64,000 nucleotides of DNA, taken from positions 1 through 64,000 of the forward strand of contig JAQGMG010000005.1 of the NCBI GenBank assembly GCA_028292485.1, given 5' to 3'. Shown piece after piece: positions 45,801 to 54,725 of this stretch. The notes below the pieces were generated by a model. The model was not told the DNA's origin. It saw only the letters and a program-made list of their open reading frames with translations, and did not search any database. The first letter of the stretch is position 1; every line of letters begins with the position of its first letter. This stretch comes from Rhodocyclales bacterium. GTDB taxonomy: Bacteria; Pseudomonadota; Gammaproteobacteria; Burkholderiales; Rhodocyclaceae. The position numbers and the translations under genes were made by a program.

Positions 45801-48786
45801 CAATACCGTTCTTGTTGTCGAACACAATCTGGATGTCATGCGTGCGGCCGACTGGCTGATCGATCTTGGGCCGGAAGGTGGCGACGCGGGGGGGGAGGTT
45901 CTGGTTGAGGGGACTGTTGACAATGTGATGGCTTGCACCCGTTCGCACACGGGGCGTGCCCTACGGCAATACGCACAAACAATGGATGTAGGTTGGGGTG
46001 AGCGGAGCGATGCCCAACATCTGTCGGTGAAAGTCGCACCCAATGTGGATCAACGTAAGTCGTTGGGCATCGCTCCGCTCACCCCAACCTACGCCGTAGC
46101 CGAGCCTCGTGCCTCGTACCGACCGATACGCGATGCCATCAGCATCGTGCACGCTCGCGAGCACAACCTGAAGAACGTCTCTGTGCAGATCAAGCACAAC
46201 AAGTTCACTGTGGTGACCGGTGTATCCGGTTCCGGCAAGTCGACGCTGGCATTCGACATCCTGTTCGCCGAAGGGCAGCGGCGTTATCTTGAGTCGCTCA
46301 ATGCGTATGCACGGCAGTTCGTGCAGCCTGCATCGAAACCGGACGTGGATGCTATCCACGGCATTCCGCCGACGGTGGCCATCGAGCAGCGTACGAGTCG
46401 TGGAGGTCGCAAGAGCACGGTGGGCACGCTCACCGAAGTGCACCACTTCCTGCGTCTGCTGTTCGTCAAACTCGGCACCCAGCATTGCCCGACTTGCGAT
46501 TGCGCCATCGAGCCGCAGAGCATGGAGGCTATTGCCGCACGTATGCTTCGCGACTATCGCGGCCAGTGCATCGGGCTGCTCGCGCCGCTGGTGGTCAATC
46601 GCAAAGGTCTATATACGGACCTCGCGAAGTGGGCCAAGAACAAGGGCTATACGCATCTGCGCGTCGATGGCGAATTCCTGCCGGTGTCGCCTTGGCCGCG
46701 GCTGGATCGCTTCAAGGAACACAACATCGAGTTGCCTGTTGCCGATGTGACGATAGGTGTCGAAAACGAAGCCGAGCTGCGCGAAAAGCTCGCAGCTGCG
46801 TTGGGCTTCGGCAAAGGTGTTGTGCGCGTGATTACCAAAGACTGCAACTCCGGTGAGCCGAGTGCTGCGGCTGGCGTGGTGTTCTCCACACTGCGCGCTT
46901 GCCCGTCATGTGGCACGAGCTTTCCCGAACTCGATCCACGCCTGTTCTCCTACAACTCCAAACACGGCTGGTGCGAGACCTGCTGCGGCACCGGTGTGCA
47001 GATTCCGGCCTGGATGAAGGACGAAGAGACGGACGTGGCCGAGATGGAATTCGCTGGCCTCGACGAAAGCGGTGAGGAAGTCGCTTGCTCCGCCTGCGAC
47101 GGGCAACGTCTCAATCCGGTCGCGCTGGCCGTGCGCTATCACGACCGCTCCATCGCGCAATACAGCGAAGAGTCGGTCGGTGAAATAGCGCAGTGGGCCG
47201 CGAAGCTGCAACTCAAGGGACGCGAGGCCGAGATCGGGCGTGACATCATCAGCGAGCTGACGCATCGGCTGGCTTTCCTGCGCGACGTGGGTCTTGGCTA
47301 TCTCGCGCTGGATCGCGCTGCACCGACACTGTCGGGCGGCGAGGCGCAGCGCATCCGTCTGGCCGCGCAGCTCGGCAGCAATCTGCGTGGCGTTTGCTAC
47401 GTACTCGACGAGCCTTCGATCGGCCTGCATCCGCGCGACAACGGTGTGTTGCTGGATATGCTGGAGGCATTGCGCGAGAAGGGCAATACGGTGGTCGTGG
47501 TCGAACACGACGAGGAGACCATTCGCCGCGCCGATGAAGTGCTCGATCTGGGCCCCGGCGCCGGCACGCGCGGTGGTCGGCTGATTGCGCAGGGCACGGC
47601 TGCCGAGCTGATCGCTTCGCCTGATTCGGTCACCGGTCAGTGTTTGCGCGAACCGATGCAGCACCCGCTGCACAAGCGCGATGAATCACTGAAAGCGCAT
47701 GAGGCCATCGAGCTGGTGGGCGCCAATTTACACAATCTGCGCAATGCGGCGGCACGCGTGCCGCTTGGGCGTCTGACCGTGGTGACGGGCGTATCGGGTT
47801 CAGGCAAATCGACGTTTGCCCGCGATGTATTGCACGCTTCGTTGAAACGCCTGATCGGCGAGGAAGAAGACGCGAAGAAAGCCGCGCGCAAGAATGCTGC
47901 GGCCATGCCGGCGCGACGCGCGCCTGCGGCACGGCCCTACGCGTCGCTGACAGGCTGGGAGCCGGTCGGCCGCGTGCTGGAAGTCGACCAGACGCCGATC
48001 GGCAAGACGCCGCGCTCCTGCCCGGCAACCTATGTCGGTTTCTGGGATGCCATTCGCAAGCTGTTCGCCGATACCGAGATTTCCAAACTGCGCGGCTGGT
48101 CGGCGGCGCGTTTCTCGTTCAACACCGGCGAGGGCCGTTGTCCGGCCTGCGAAGGCGCCGGGCAGCAAACGGTGGCGATGAATTTCCTGCCCGACGTGAA
48201 GGTGCTGTGCGATGTGTGCGGTGGCAAGCGTTTCAATGTCGACACGCTCTCTGCCACCTGGCGCGAGAAGACGATTGCCGACGTGCTGCAGATGGAAGTC
48301 GACGAGGCGGTGGATTTTTTCGCCGCGCATCCATCCGTGTCGCACCCGCTCAAGCTCTTGCAGGATGTCGGCCTTGGCTATCTCACGCTGGGTCAGCCTT
48401 CGCCGACGCTGTCCGGTGGCGAAGCGCAGCGCATCAAGCTGGTGACGGAGCTGTCGAAGGTCAGGCTCGACGGTGCCGTGCGCAACCCGCGTGCAAAGAA
48501 TCCTCACACCCTTTACGTGCTCGACGAGCCCACCGTGGGTTTGCACATGGCCGATGTGACGAAGCTGGTTCACGTGCTGCATCGTCTGGTCGATGCGAAC
48601 AACACGGTGCTGGTGATCGAACATGATCTGGATGTCATGGCCGAAGCGGACTGGATCATCGACATGGGGCCGGAAGGCGGCGCGGAAGGGGGCAAGGTGG
48701 TGTTCGAAGGGCCGCCGAGGCGTTTGCTGAAGGCGGATACGCATACAGCGCGGGCGTTGCAGGCATTCCTGGCACGCCGGCAGTGA
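42895..48786 (+). CDS. Double-length UvrA-family ATPase (tandem UvrA, 1963 aa)
   Basis: The ATG at 42895 precedes SQHPYIRIRGARQNNLKNLDL; an upstream in-frame ATG overlaps a terminator. The protein is two UvrA-like halves in tandem with four ATP-binding modules: Walker A GPSGSGKSS (about residue 33), GVSGSGKST (about 719), GVSGSGKST (about 1108) and GVSGSGKST (about 1637), and four LSGGE signatures. CxxC zinc modules of UvrA type (CPTCGGNG, CPACEGAG) are present. Canonical UvrA is about 940 aa and acts as a dimer, so this is a covalent dimer-like form and may supplement, not replace, UvrA. Residues about 422-481 and 1032-1067 are palindromic-repeat insertions translated in frame. Confidence 0.93.
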   Translation: MSQHPYIRIRGARQNNLKNLDLDIPTGELVVVTGPSGSGKSSLVFDTLYAEGQRRYVETFSPYARQFLDRMDKPQVDRIEGVPPAIAIDQSNQVRTSRSTVGTMTELADYLKLLYARASTLYCKGCGAKVVRETPETILHTLSVLGPQNGDPRLAIVAPLPIPENFTAEEMRGHLERQGFTRVSEVSKAGRTELAVVVDRFRFSSAEQSRLSEALETALRLGNGRVEAHLGGEVTEDAKNIWRFSADLHCANCDIHYAEPTSSHFSFNSAVGACEVCKGFGRVIGIDPGLIVPDESKTLAGGAVKPWQTESYKECQDDLMKMCRSRGVATDIAWRDLPEEHRVWVMEGEPEFKSWQRSWPKYWYGVRRFFDWLETKAYKMHIRVLLSRYRAYTDCPTCEGARLKTDSLLWRVGTKEQADSALAASPTLQFSLPEGEGGPKDRERGDGLISVARSSSDASLSRPSGPPSPASGRGHSNVALSRKRFRPHGAWLPEATLQSLPGLSIHDAMRLPIDRASGFFATLSVPGTAGEAADLVMTEIRSRINYLCEVGLGYLTLDRQSRTLSGGEVQRINLTTALGTSLVNTLFVLDEPSIGLHPRDIDRINGVMRNLRDAGNSLIVVEHDPAVMLNADRIIDIGPGPGAAGGNIVFNGTPDELRGRTDTLTAQFLGGHRKVDAGLVRQSVDAKTPRLKLLGATANNLKNVDLSLPLGRLVCVTGVSGSGKSTLIQDVLYLALKKAKGEAAETPGAFDKLIGDDLIESIVMVDQSAIGKTTRSNPASYVGAFDVIRKRFAALPEAEQRGYTAGTFSFNSGDGRCPTCGGNGFEHVEMQFLSDVYLRCPDCDGTRYRPEVLELQLRGKSIAQVLELTAIDALTFFGDDKDVVRAVQPLVDVGLDYLTLGQPVPTLSGGEAQRLKLAGHLADYSAKSAARKKVATRGSLFLFDEPTTGLHFGDIEKLLRALRALVDAANTVLVVEHNLDVMRAADWLIDLGPEGGDAGGEVLVEGTVDNVMACTRSHTGRALRQYAQTMDVGWGERSDAQHLSVKVAPNVDQRKSLGIAPLTPTYAVAEPRASYRPIRDAISIVHAREHNLKNVSVQIKHNKFTVVTGVSGSGKSTLAFDILFAEGQRRYLESLNAYARQFVQPASKPDVDAIHGIPPTVAIEQRTSRGGRKSTVGTLTEVHHFLRLLFVKLGTQHCPTCDCAIEPQSMEAIAARMLRDYRGQCIGLLAPLVVNRKGLYTDLAKWAKNKGYTHLRVDGEFLPVSPWPRLDRFKEHNIELPVADVTIGVENEAELREKLAAALGFGKGVVRVITKDCNSGEPSAAAGVVFSTLRACPSCGTSFPELDPRLFSYNSKHGWCETCCGTGVQIPAWMKDEETDVAEMEFAGLDESGEEVACSACDGQRLNPVALAVRYHDRSIAQYSEESVGEIAQWAAKLQLKGREAEIGRDIISELTHRLAFLRDVGLGYLALDRAAPTLSGGEAQRIRLAAQLGSNLRGVCYVLDEPSIGLHPRDNGVLLDMLEALREKGNTVVVVEHDEETIRRADEVLDLGPGAGTRGGRLIAQGTAAELIASPDSVTGQCLREPMQHPLHKRDESLKAHEAIELVGANLHNLRNAAARVPLGRLTVVTGVSGSGKSTFARDVLHASLKRLIGEEEDAKKAARKNAAAMPARRAPAARPYASLTGWEPVGRVLEVDQTPIGKTPRSCPATYVGFWDAIRKLFADTEISKLRGWSAARFSFNTGEGRCPACEGAGQQTVAMNFLPDVKVLCDVCGGKRFNVDTLSATWREKTIADVLQMEVDEAVDFFAAHPSVSHPLKLLQDVGLGYLTLGQPSPTLSGGEAQRIKLVTELSKVRLDGAVRNPRAKNPHTLYVLDEPTVGLHMADVTKLVHVLHRLVDANNTVLVIEHDLDVMAEADWIIDMGPEGGAEGGKVVFEGPPRRLLKADTHTARALQAFLARRQ
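44186..44314. repeat. Inverted pair of ~43-bp palindromic repeats inside uvrA
   Basis: Copies at 44186-44227 and 44270-44314 are inverted relative to each other, built of CTCTCCC/GGGAGAGGG words. They encode the Ser/Pro/Gly-rich segment about residues 431-473, which interrupts an otherwise continuous UvrA sequence between GTKEQAD and RFRPHG. Confidence 0.85.
45988..46092. repeat. 105-nt palindromic element with perfect 31-bp arms inside uvrA
   Basis: Arms 45988-46018 and 46062-46092 are perfectly complementary, with a 43-nt centre. The length is 35 codons exactly, so the frame is kept. It lies at the junction of the two UvrA halves, between RALRQYAQ and the Walker A of the third ATPase module. 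Related copies are at 7226-7299 and 56306-56340. Confidence 0.92.
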
Positions 48787-48901
48787 GCTTGAACGGTGAG
48801 GGGGCATGCCGGGATCGCTGTTTGCTATCGGCATGCTGAGGCCGCTGACGGACGTTACAATCCGCTGCCGCGTTTCCATCCACTTCAACCAGGCCACCAT
48901 C

Positions 48902-50017
48902 ATGCAAAGCCCGCAGCGTGTTTCCGATCTGACGCGCACCCTGTGCGTCGTGCTGCTGACAGCCGCGCTGCTGTTCGGTTGTTTCTGGATCATGCGCCCC
49001 TTCATTCCAGGGCTGATATGGGGCGCGTTGATCGTTATTGCCAGTTGGTCGCTGATGTTGCGCGTGCAGGGGTGGTTCGGTGGGCGCCGCGGGCCTGCTA
49101 CGGCGTTCATGATCGTTGCATTGATCCTGGTGCTCGTCGTGCCGCTTGCCTTGTCCATCGTCACGCTTGTCGATAACGGTGGCGAGCTGGTCGACTGGGT
49201 CAGTTCGGTACGCGATGGCTCGTTGGCAACGGCGCCCGACTGGGTCGCCAGATTGCCTTACGTCGGGCCCCGCGCCGCAACGGAGTGGCAACGACTGCTC
49301 GGCTCCGGTACCGGTTCCTTGACGACGCGCATCAACGAACACGGTCGCGAGATCACGGCGTGGATTTTTGCGCAGGTTGGCAGCTTCGGCTCCGTGTTGT
49401 TGCATTTCACGGTGGCGCTATGCGTCGCCACGCTGCTTTATCTCAAGGGCGAGAAGGTGGCTGCCTTCGTGCGGCGCCTGGCCATGCGGCTGGCCGGTGA
49501 GCGCGCCGATGCGCTGGTGACATTGGCAGGGCAATCGATCTGCGCTGTTGCCCTGGGCATCGTTGTGACAGCCATGGTGCAATCCATCATTGGTGGCATC
49601 GGCATGGTCATTACCGGTGTCCCGTTTGCCGGTGTGCTGACTTCATTGATGCTGATGCTGTGTCTGGCTCAGCTTGGGCCGGCACCGATTCTCGTGCCGG
49701 CGGTGATCTGGATGTTCTGGCAAGGCCACACCTGGCAGGCGGTCGTGCTCATCGTTTTCACTGTCGTCGGGGTGACGCTGGACAACATCCTGCGGCCGAT
49801 GCTCATCCAGCGCGGCGCCAACATGCCTTTCCTGCTGAGCTTCGTCGGCAGTATCGGCGGGCTGGTCGGCTTCGGGCTGGTGGGTCTGTTCATCGGCCCG
49901 GTGATTCTGGCAATCACGCACACCGTCGTGAAGGCCTGGGTCGATGATCAGCTGGAAGCAACGGCCACCACGGCGGTTGTAGCAGGCGATCAGAACTCCA
50001 GCGACGCGGACAGGTAG
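48902..50017 (+). CDS. AI-2E family permease (YdiK/PerM-like)
   Basis: The start is the ATG at 48902, giving 371 aa; an earlier in-frame ATG at 48806 would add 32 hydrophilic residues. The protein has about eight hydrophobic segments, the first pair at about residues 14-60, and the C-terminal FGLVGLFIGPVILAITHTVVKAW typical of AI-2E exporters. Family members export AI-2 or other small molecules or ions; the substrate here is unknown. Its 3' end overlaps the convergent TonB-receptor gene by 28 bp. Confidence 0.88.
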   Translation: MQSPQRVSDLTRTLCVVLLTAALLFGCFWIMRPFIPGLIWGALIVIASWSLMLRVQGWFGGRRGPATAFMIVALILVLVVPLALSIVTLVDNGGELVDWVSSVRDGSLATAPDWVARLPYVGPRAATEWQRLLGSGTGSLTTRINEHGREITAWIFAQVGSFGSVLLHFTVALCVATLLYLKGEKVAAFVRRLAMRLAGERADALVTLAGQSICAVALGIVVTAMVQSIIGGIGMVITGVPFAGVLTSLMLMLCLAQLGPAPILVPAVIWMFWQGHTWQAVVLIVFTVVGVTLDNILRPMLIQRGANMPFLLSFVGSIGGLVGFGLVGLFIGPVILAITHTVVKAWVDDQLEATATTAVVAGDQNSSDADR

Positions 50018-52059
50018 ACCATGCGGGATGCATAGTTCGCTGGCGTGTCATCGCCGAGCGTGGCGAGATAAGTCTGTTCGGACCTGTCCGGCATCTCCTG
50101 ATGGCGCTCACCAAGATTGATGGCGTTCAGCGATATATCGAGCTTTTTTCCTGGCCCCACCTGGGTACGCCAGGCAAGGCGCGCGTCGACAGTCGTGTAG
50201 GCCTTTGCCCGGTAGTGAGAGACCGGCACGAACCCGTCACTGCCCGATAGCGGCCCCATGCGCACGATGCTGAGCATGCTCGACCAGGCGCTGCTCCACT
50301 GCTGCATCCACGTCAGGCTGGCCGTGTAAGGCGCTATGCGGTCCTCCACGCCGGGGTCCTGCGCGTGGCGATCGATAAGCGTATGGCTGAACAGGATTTC
50401 GCTGCCAGCCATCGGCCTGGCCTTGATCTGATATTCGATGCCGCGCACGGTGACGGGATGCTGCAGATTCATGTACTGCGACGAGCCGATGTAGGGCGTG
50501 AGCACAGCGGTCGAAGGAACCTGGCCGATCACCGTGTAGTCCTTGATGCGCTCATTGAAGAGGCGCACGTCGATGCTGCTTTGCAGCGGCTTGAAGCGCC
50601 CGAGATAACCCACTTCCATGCTGTCGATGCGCGCCTGTTTCAGGCCGGGATTCGGCTGATTGGCGTACACCAGCAGCGTGCCCGTTGCCGGATCGAATGC
50701 CCGCACATCGCCGTATTTCTCGAACGTCAGCTGCTGTTGCCAGGCGCGCGAAAAACCGGCGCGCAAGCTGTGATGGGTATCGATCTGCGTATTGATGAAA
50801 ACGCGCGGTGCGATGTGTGTGGGTTCGCCACCGTAGCGCTCTACCGAAGTGCCGAGATTCAGTTGCCAGTTGCGTGACAGATGCTCATCGAGGTTGACGA
50901 AGGCACGCCACAGCTTTTCTGGTGGTGGGTTACCGGCGCTATACAGGTAAGGCGCATCGATCTCGTCGCGGCGAAATTCCCCGCCCCATACGAGCTGACG
51001 ACGTTCGCTGGAAATACGGTGCTGGGCTTCGACGTGATTGCGCACACTGCGCCGGTTGCGGTCGAGTGACGGCTGCGAGGGGCCGAAGGGATAGCCGGCA
51101 GGCAAATTGGCTGTCCAGCCATCGGTGAGACGCTCGCGGTTGTGATAGTAGTGCAGCAAGGTCTCTTCATTGGCGCTTGCCGCGTGCGTCCAGGTCAGGT
51201 GCGCGGTCTGCGTGCTGCTCGTCGATTTGCGCTCGGGATTGTTGTCGAACAAGGACATACGGTAGCCCTCGCCCTTGCGCGCAGCGCCCTGGCTCAGACG
51301 CATCGTCAACTCGTCGGCATTCGACAGGCGCCAGTCCACTCGTGTCGCCAGCGTCTCGACGCGGCGCGCATCGTTGAGATTATCGAATCCGTCGTCGCCA
51401 TGAGTGGTCGCCGTGATGCGTATGCTGGCCGGCCCGAACCGGGCATGGGTCATGGCATCCAGGTCACGTATGCCGGGGCTGCCAGCGCTGGTGCGTATCA
51501 GGTTGATCGGTTCCTGCAAGGTATGCCGCGTGATGATGTTGATCACACCCATGAACGCGTTGGCGCCATACGTGACGGCGTTCGGCCCACGGACGATTTC
51601 GATACGATCTATCTCATCGATGTTCAAGGGCAAAGCGCCCCAGTCCACACCACCGAACGAACTTGGCGAGTAGATCGAGCGGCCGTCGATGAGCACCTGC
51701 AACTCGGAAGGGAAGGTGCCCCCGAGGCCGTGATAGGTCACCCAGTAGTTGTTGCCACGCTCCTGCCCGACCTGCATGCCGGGAACGAGGCGGAATATAC
51801 GCGCCAGATCGCGATAGCCCGTGGCACGGATGAAGTCTCCGTCGATGACGGTGACCGCACCCGGCGCTTCGTCGAGCGGCTGCGGCATGCGCGAAGCACT
51901 CAGCACCACCGGCAGGTCGCTGAGATAGGCGCTTTCAGGCGCAGCCAGGCAGGCGCCTGTGGTGCCGAGCAGTGCGACCGCAAGCGCGATGGCACGGCCG
52001 TGCCGCGCAATGGCTGCCATCGCACGCGTCGGATCCGGTGCTGACGAAGAGAGACTCAT
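49990..52059 (-). CDS. TonB-dependent outer membrane receptor
   Basis: The ATG at 52059 is preferred over a TTG at 52080; the product is 689 aa. It has a long signal region (hydrophobic AIALAVALLGTTGACLAA, cleavage near residue 40), a plug domain (residues about 50-170, with LVPGMQVGQERG, VLIDGRSIY, and VRGPNAVTYGANAFMGVINIIT), and a beta-barrel ending YASRMVYLSASLEF with terminal Phe, as needed for outer membrane assembly. The ligand is unknown, and no TonB, ABC transporter or riboswitch is adjacent. The upstream 279 bp contain no gene. Confidence 0.9.
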   Translation of the reverse strand: MSLSSSAPDPTRAMAAIARHGRAIALAVALLGTTGACLAAPESAYLSDLPVVLSASRMPQPLDEAPGAVTVIDGDFIRATGYRDLARIFRLVPGMQVGQERGNNYWVTYHGLGGTFPSELQVLIDGRSIYSPSSFGGVDWGALPLNIDEIDRIEIVRGPNAVTYGANAFMGVINIITRHTLQEPINLIRTSAGSPGIRDLDAMTHARFGPASIRITATTHGDDGFDNLNDARRVETLATRVDWRLSNADELTMRLSQGAARKGEGYRMSLFDNNPERKSTSSTQTAHLTWTHAASANEETLLHYYHNRERLTDGWTANLPAGYPFGPSQPSLDRNRRSVRNHVEAQHRISSERRQLVWGGEFRRDEIDAPYLYSAGNPPPEKLWRAFVNLDEHLSRNWQLNLGTSVERYGGEPTHIAPRVFINTQIDTHHSLRAGFSRAWQQQLTFEKYGDVRAFDPATGTLLVYANQPNPGLKQARIDSMEVGYLGRFKPLQSSIDVRLFNERIKDYTVIGQVPSTAVLTPYIGSSQYMNLQHPVTVRGIEYQIKARPMAGSEILFSHTLIDRHAQDPGVEDRIAPYTASLTWMQQWSSAWSSMLSIVRMGPLSGSDGFVPVSHYRAKAYTTVDARLAWRTQVGPGKKLDISLNAINLGERHQEMPDRSEQTYLATLGDDTPANYASRMVYLSASLEF

Positions 52060-52338
52060 GTTCGTTCTGGAAGGGTTCAATTGATTGCTTGTCGATGCAG
52101 CAAGCCGCCTGCATATTAACTGCTTCGGTCATGCCTGCCGTCATGGAATCCATGGACTGCCCGTTGGTCGCGGGGCCGCATCCTCGAAGATAACGCGGGA
52201 CAAGAGCCGTGTCGCATGCGTGCAAAGAGCCGATAGCGCGTCGTTTCATGAACGATCCGTTTGAATTGGCGTCCTGCATTCGATAGCATTGCTGTCCTGT
52301 CTTCCCATACAGACAGACCTTCCGGACCTTATTTCCTT

Positions 52339-53127
52339 ATGCAGCAAGCTCCATTGGCCACTCGCGCCGCCCGCAAGCCCGTCGTCCTGCAGGTGTCGCC
52401 ATCGCAAGCGTTCCATTGGGTGGCCAGCGGCTGGAACCTTTTCACCGCGCAGCCACTGCAGTGGGCGCTGATGGCCCTGGCTGTATTCGTCATCATGGCC
52501 ATCGTTTCCACCGTGCTGGTGCCCTTGCCGATCATTGGGCCGATGGCCGCGCCGGTATTGTTCGTATTGCTCACCGGCGGCATGCTGTCGGGCGCCGCGC
52601 GGCAGGTACGTGGCGAGCCGCTGCTGTTTCAGCACCTTTTCGACGGATTCCGCGCGCACGGGGGCAACCTCGCCCTGGTTGGCGTACTGTTCAGCATTCC
52701 GCTGGTGTTGATGCTGCTCGTCGTACAGCTCGCGCTGGTGGGAGGCTTGCTTGCGGGCGTGCTTGGCGCCGTGCTCGGCAGCGCCCTGAGCAGTCTGCTC
52801 AGCGCTGCGACGGCCTTTGTCTCGGTGCTCGTGACGGGTCTCGGTGTATCTGTCTTCATCTATCTGTTGATGATCCTGACGCTGGTGTGCGCGCCTGCGC
52901 TCATCATCTATCGCGGCTTGCCGCCGCTGGAGGCGATGGGCCTGTCTCTCAAGGCCAGCCTGCGCAATCTCGGCGCCATTCTGATATTCGGGCTGCTCAT
53001 GTATGTGCTGTTTGCCGTCGCGCTGATTCCAGCAGGACTCGGGGTGCTGATCTTCATACCGGTCAGCATCGGTGCGCTGCGCCAGGCGTACCTGGACATG
53101 TTCGGCGACGCCGTGTTCGAGGCCTGA
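52339..53127 (+). CDS. BPSS1780-like membrane protein
   Basis: The ATG at 52339 gives 262 aa. After a short cytoplasmic N-terminus, VSPSQAFHWVASGWNLFTAQP leads into about six membrane segments, matching the BPSS1780 family described only by annotation in Burkholderiales. Function is unknown. The next gene starts 3 bp after the stop and encodes a related protein, so they may form a complex. Confidence 0.78.
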   Translation: MQQAPLATRAARKPVVLQVSPSQAFHWVASGWNLFTAQPLQWALMALAVFVIMAIVSTVLVPLPIIGPMAAPVLFVLLTGGMLSGAARQVRGEPLLFQHLFDGFRAHGGNLALVGVLFSIPLVLMLLVVQLALVGGLLAGVLGAVLGSALSSLLSAATAFVSVLVTGLGVSVFIYLLMILTLVCAPALIIYRGLPPLEAMGLSLKASLRNLGAILIFGLLMYVLFAVALIPAGLGVLIFIPVSIGALRQAYLDMFGDAVFEA

Positions 53128-53129
53128 GC

Positions 53130-53969
53130 ATGCGAGCAAATCGTTTGCCCGCGGCGCGCGGCTGGTACTGGTTCGTCGGCGGGCTGCAGTTGTGGCGGCG
53201 GAGTCCCGGCATCATCGGCCTGGCAGCGATGCTTTCCTTTCTGCTGTCGGCGGTGGTTGGTAGCGTGCCCTGGCTGGGTGCGGTGCTGATCTGCCTGATT
53301 GGCCCGTTTATCGATATCTTCCTGTTACGCGTTTGTCATCTTGTCGATCTTGGACGAAGACCCACGCCGCGTGACTTTACGGTTGATTTGAAGAGCACTC
53401 AGGCAACGGATGTGAGGCCGCGTGTGATCGGCCTGTTGATACTGGGCGGTGTGACTTTTGCCGGACTGATGCTGAGCAAGCTGCTGATGAGTCTGCTGGC
53501 AGGGGATGCCATGGCACAGCTGGCGATAGCCAGCCAGGCGGCAGGCGCTTCGCTCGATGCAGCGGTTGCAGCGTCGGCCCCTGTGGCTGCATCTTCGGCT
53601 GGTTCACCGGTGACGCTGGCGCCCAATGTCATCCTTGCGCTGTTCTTCAATCTCGGCGGCATTTTCGTGCTGAGTATCGTCATGTGGATTGCTCCGGCAC
53701 TGACCGCTTTTGCGGGTGTGCCGCCGCTCAAATCGTTGTTTTTCAGCATTGTCGCGTGCTGGCAAAACAAGGCCGCCTTTCTGGTGTTCGGCCTGTCGCT
53801 GGCCAGCCTGTCGATTCCCATGAGCCTGCTCATGATGCTCGGTGGTCTGGGTCAGACGCTGGTCATGATGGTGTTGTTCGGCGTGCTGATGCCAGCCTGC
53901 TTCGCCAGCAATTACCTCAGCGTTACGGACATCTTCGGTCCGCTGCCTGCCCCACGCGATGCAGGCTGA
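53130..53969 (+). CDS. BPSS1780-like membrane protein, paralogue of the preceding gene
   Basis: The ATG at 53130 is 3 bp after the previous stop. The 279-aa protein has the same plan (GWYWFVGGLQLWRRSPG then several membrane segments, a variable Ala/Ser-rich loop, and PPLKSLFFSIVACWQNKAAFL resembling PPLEAMGLSLKASLRNLGAIL of its neighbour). It is probably a tandem duplicate. Its end overlaps nadD by 11 bp, so it heads the nadD-rsfS-rlmH-maf transcript. Confidence 0.78.
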   Translation: MRANRLPAARGWYWFVGGLQLWRRSPGIIGLAAMLSFLLSAVVGSVPWLGAVLICLIGPFIDIFLLRVCHLVDLGRRPTPRDFTVDLKSTQATDVRPRVIGLLILGGVTFAGLMLSKLLMSLLAGDAMAQLAIASQAAGASLDAAVAASAPVAASSAGSPVTLAPNVILALFFNLGGIFVLSIVMWIAPALTAFAGVPPLKSLFFSIVACWQNKAAFLVFGLSLASLSIPMSLLMMLGGLGQTLVMMVLFGVLMPACFASNYLSVTDIFGPLPAPRDAG

Positions 53970-54660
53970 GGATACGCGTTCGAGCGGGGCTGTCGGCGGG
54001 CTGGTTGGCATCCTCGGCGGCACGTTCGACCCCATCCACCTTGCACATCTGCGTATGGCGGAGGAAGCGCTCGATACCTTTGCGCTCGATTCCGTACGTT
54101 TCATTCCCGCTGGTCAGCCGATGCACCGTCAACAGCCAGGCGCCTCGTCGACGGACCGGCTGGCGATGGTGCGGCTGGCACTGGCCGATTGCGAACAGTT
54201 CGAGCTCGACGCGGCCGAGGCTCTCAGCGAGCAACCCAGCTACACCGTGCCGACGCTCGAACGCCTGCGCCAGGTTTACGGCGCACAGCGGCCACTGGTG
54301 CTGCTGCTCGGCGCCGATGCCTTTCTCGGCCTGGCGGGCTGGCACCGCTGGCGAGAACTATTCGATCTCGCGCACATCGCCGTAGCGACGCGGCCGGGTC
54401 ACGTGATCGAATTCACGAATGCTCACACAAACATCGGCACGCCAGCTGGCGAACTGGCAGGCGAGTTTCAACGGCGCCATACGCTGTTGCCGGATGCCCT
54501 TTCAGCCAGCCCTGCCGGGCTTGTCAGCCATTTCGAGATGACACCGCTGGAGGTCTCCGCAACAGCCATTCGGGTTGCCCTGGCCGGCGGCCGCAGCCCG
54601 CGCTTCTTGTTGCCGGATAAGGTTCTCGACTATATTGAAGCGCATCAACTCTATCTTTGA
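53959..54660 (+). CDS. nadD: Nicotinate-nucleotide adenylyltransferase
   Basis: The 233-aa protein has the nucleotidyltransferase motif GGTFDPIHLAHLRMAEEA with (H/T)xGH-type HLAH, then LLLGADAFLGLAGWHRW and the late ISxT-like SATAIR. It makes nicotinate adenine dinucleotide in NAD synthesis. The first dozen residues (QAEDTRSSGAVG) form a short extra tail. It overlaps the membrane-protein gene and is followed by rsfS after 65 bp. Confidence 0.95.
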   Translation: MQAEDTRSSGAVGGLVGILGGTFDPIHLAHLRMAEEALDTFALDSVRFIPAGQPMHRQQPGASSTDRLAMVRLALADCEQFELDAAEALSEQPSYTVPTLERLRQVYGAQRPLVLLLGADAFLGLAGWHRWRELFDLAHIAVATRPGHVIEFTNAHTNIGTPAGELAGEFQRRHTLLPDALSASPAGLVSHFEMTPLEVSATAIRVALAGGRSPRFLLPDKVLDYIEAHQLYL

Positions 54661-54725
54661 GCGCACGGCAGCACGTCCGGTGGGCTCTCAACCAGACTCA
54701 GACTTTCAGGAAAACCAACTCTCGC

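Noticed and set aside
47800-49164. A 454-codon minus-strand frame opposite the end of uvrA
   Set aside because: It mirrors conserved UvrA motifs and has no recognisable domain of its own.
52060-52338. Possible cobalamin riboswitch before the TonB-dependent receptor
   Set aside because: The B12-box sequence and the expected stems were not found, so the ligand stays open.
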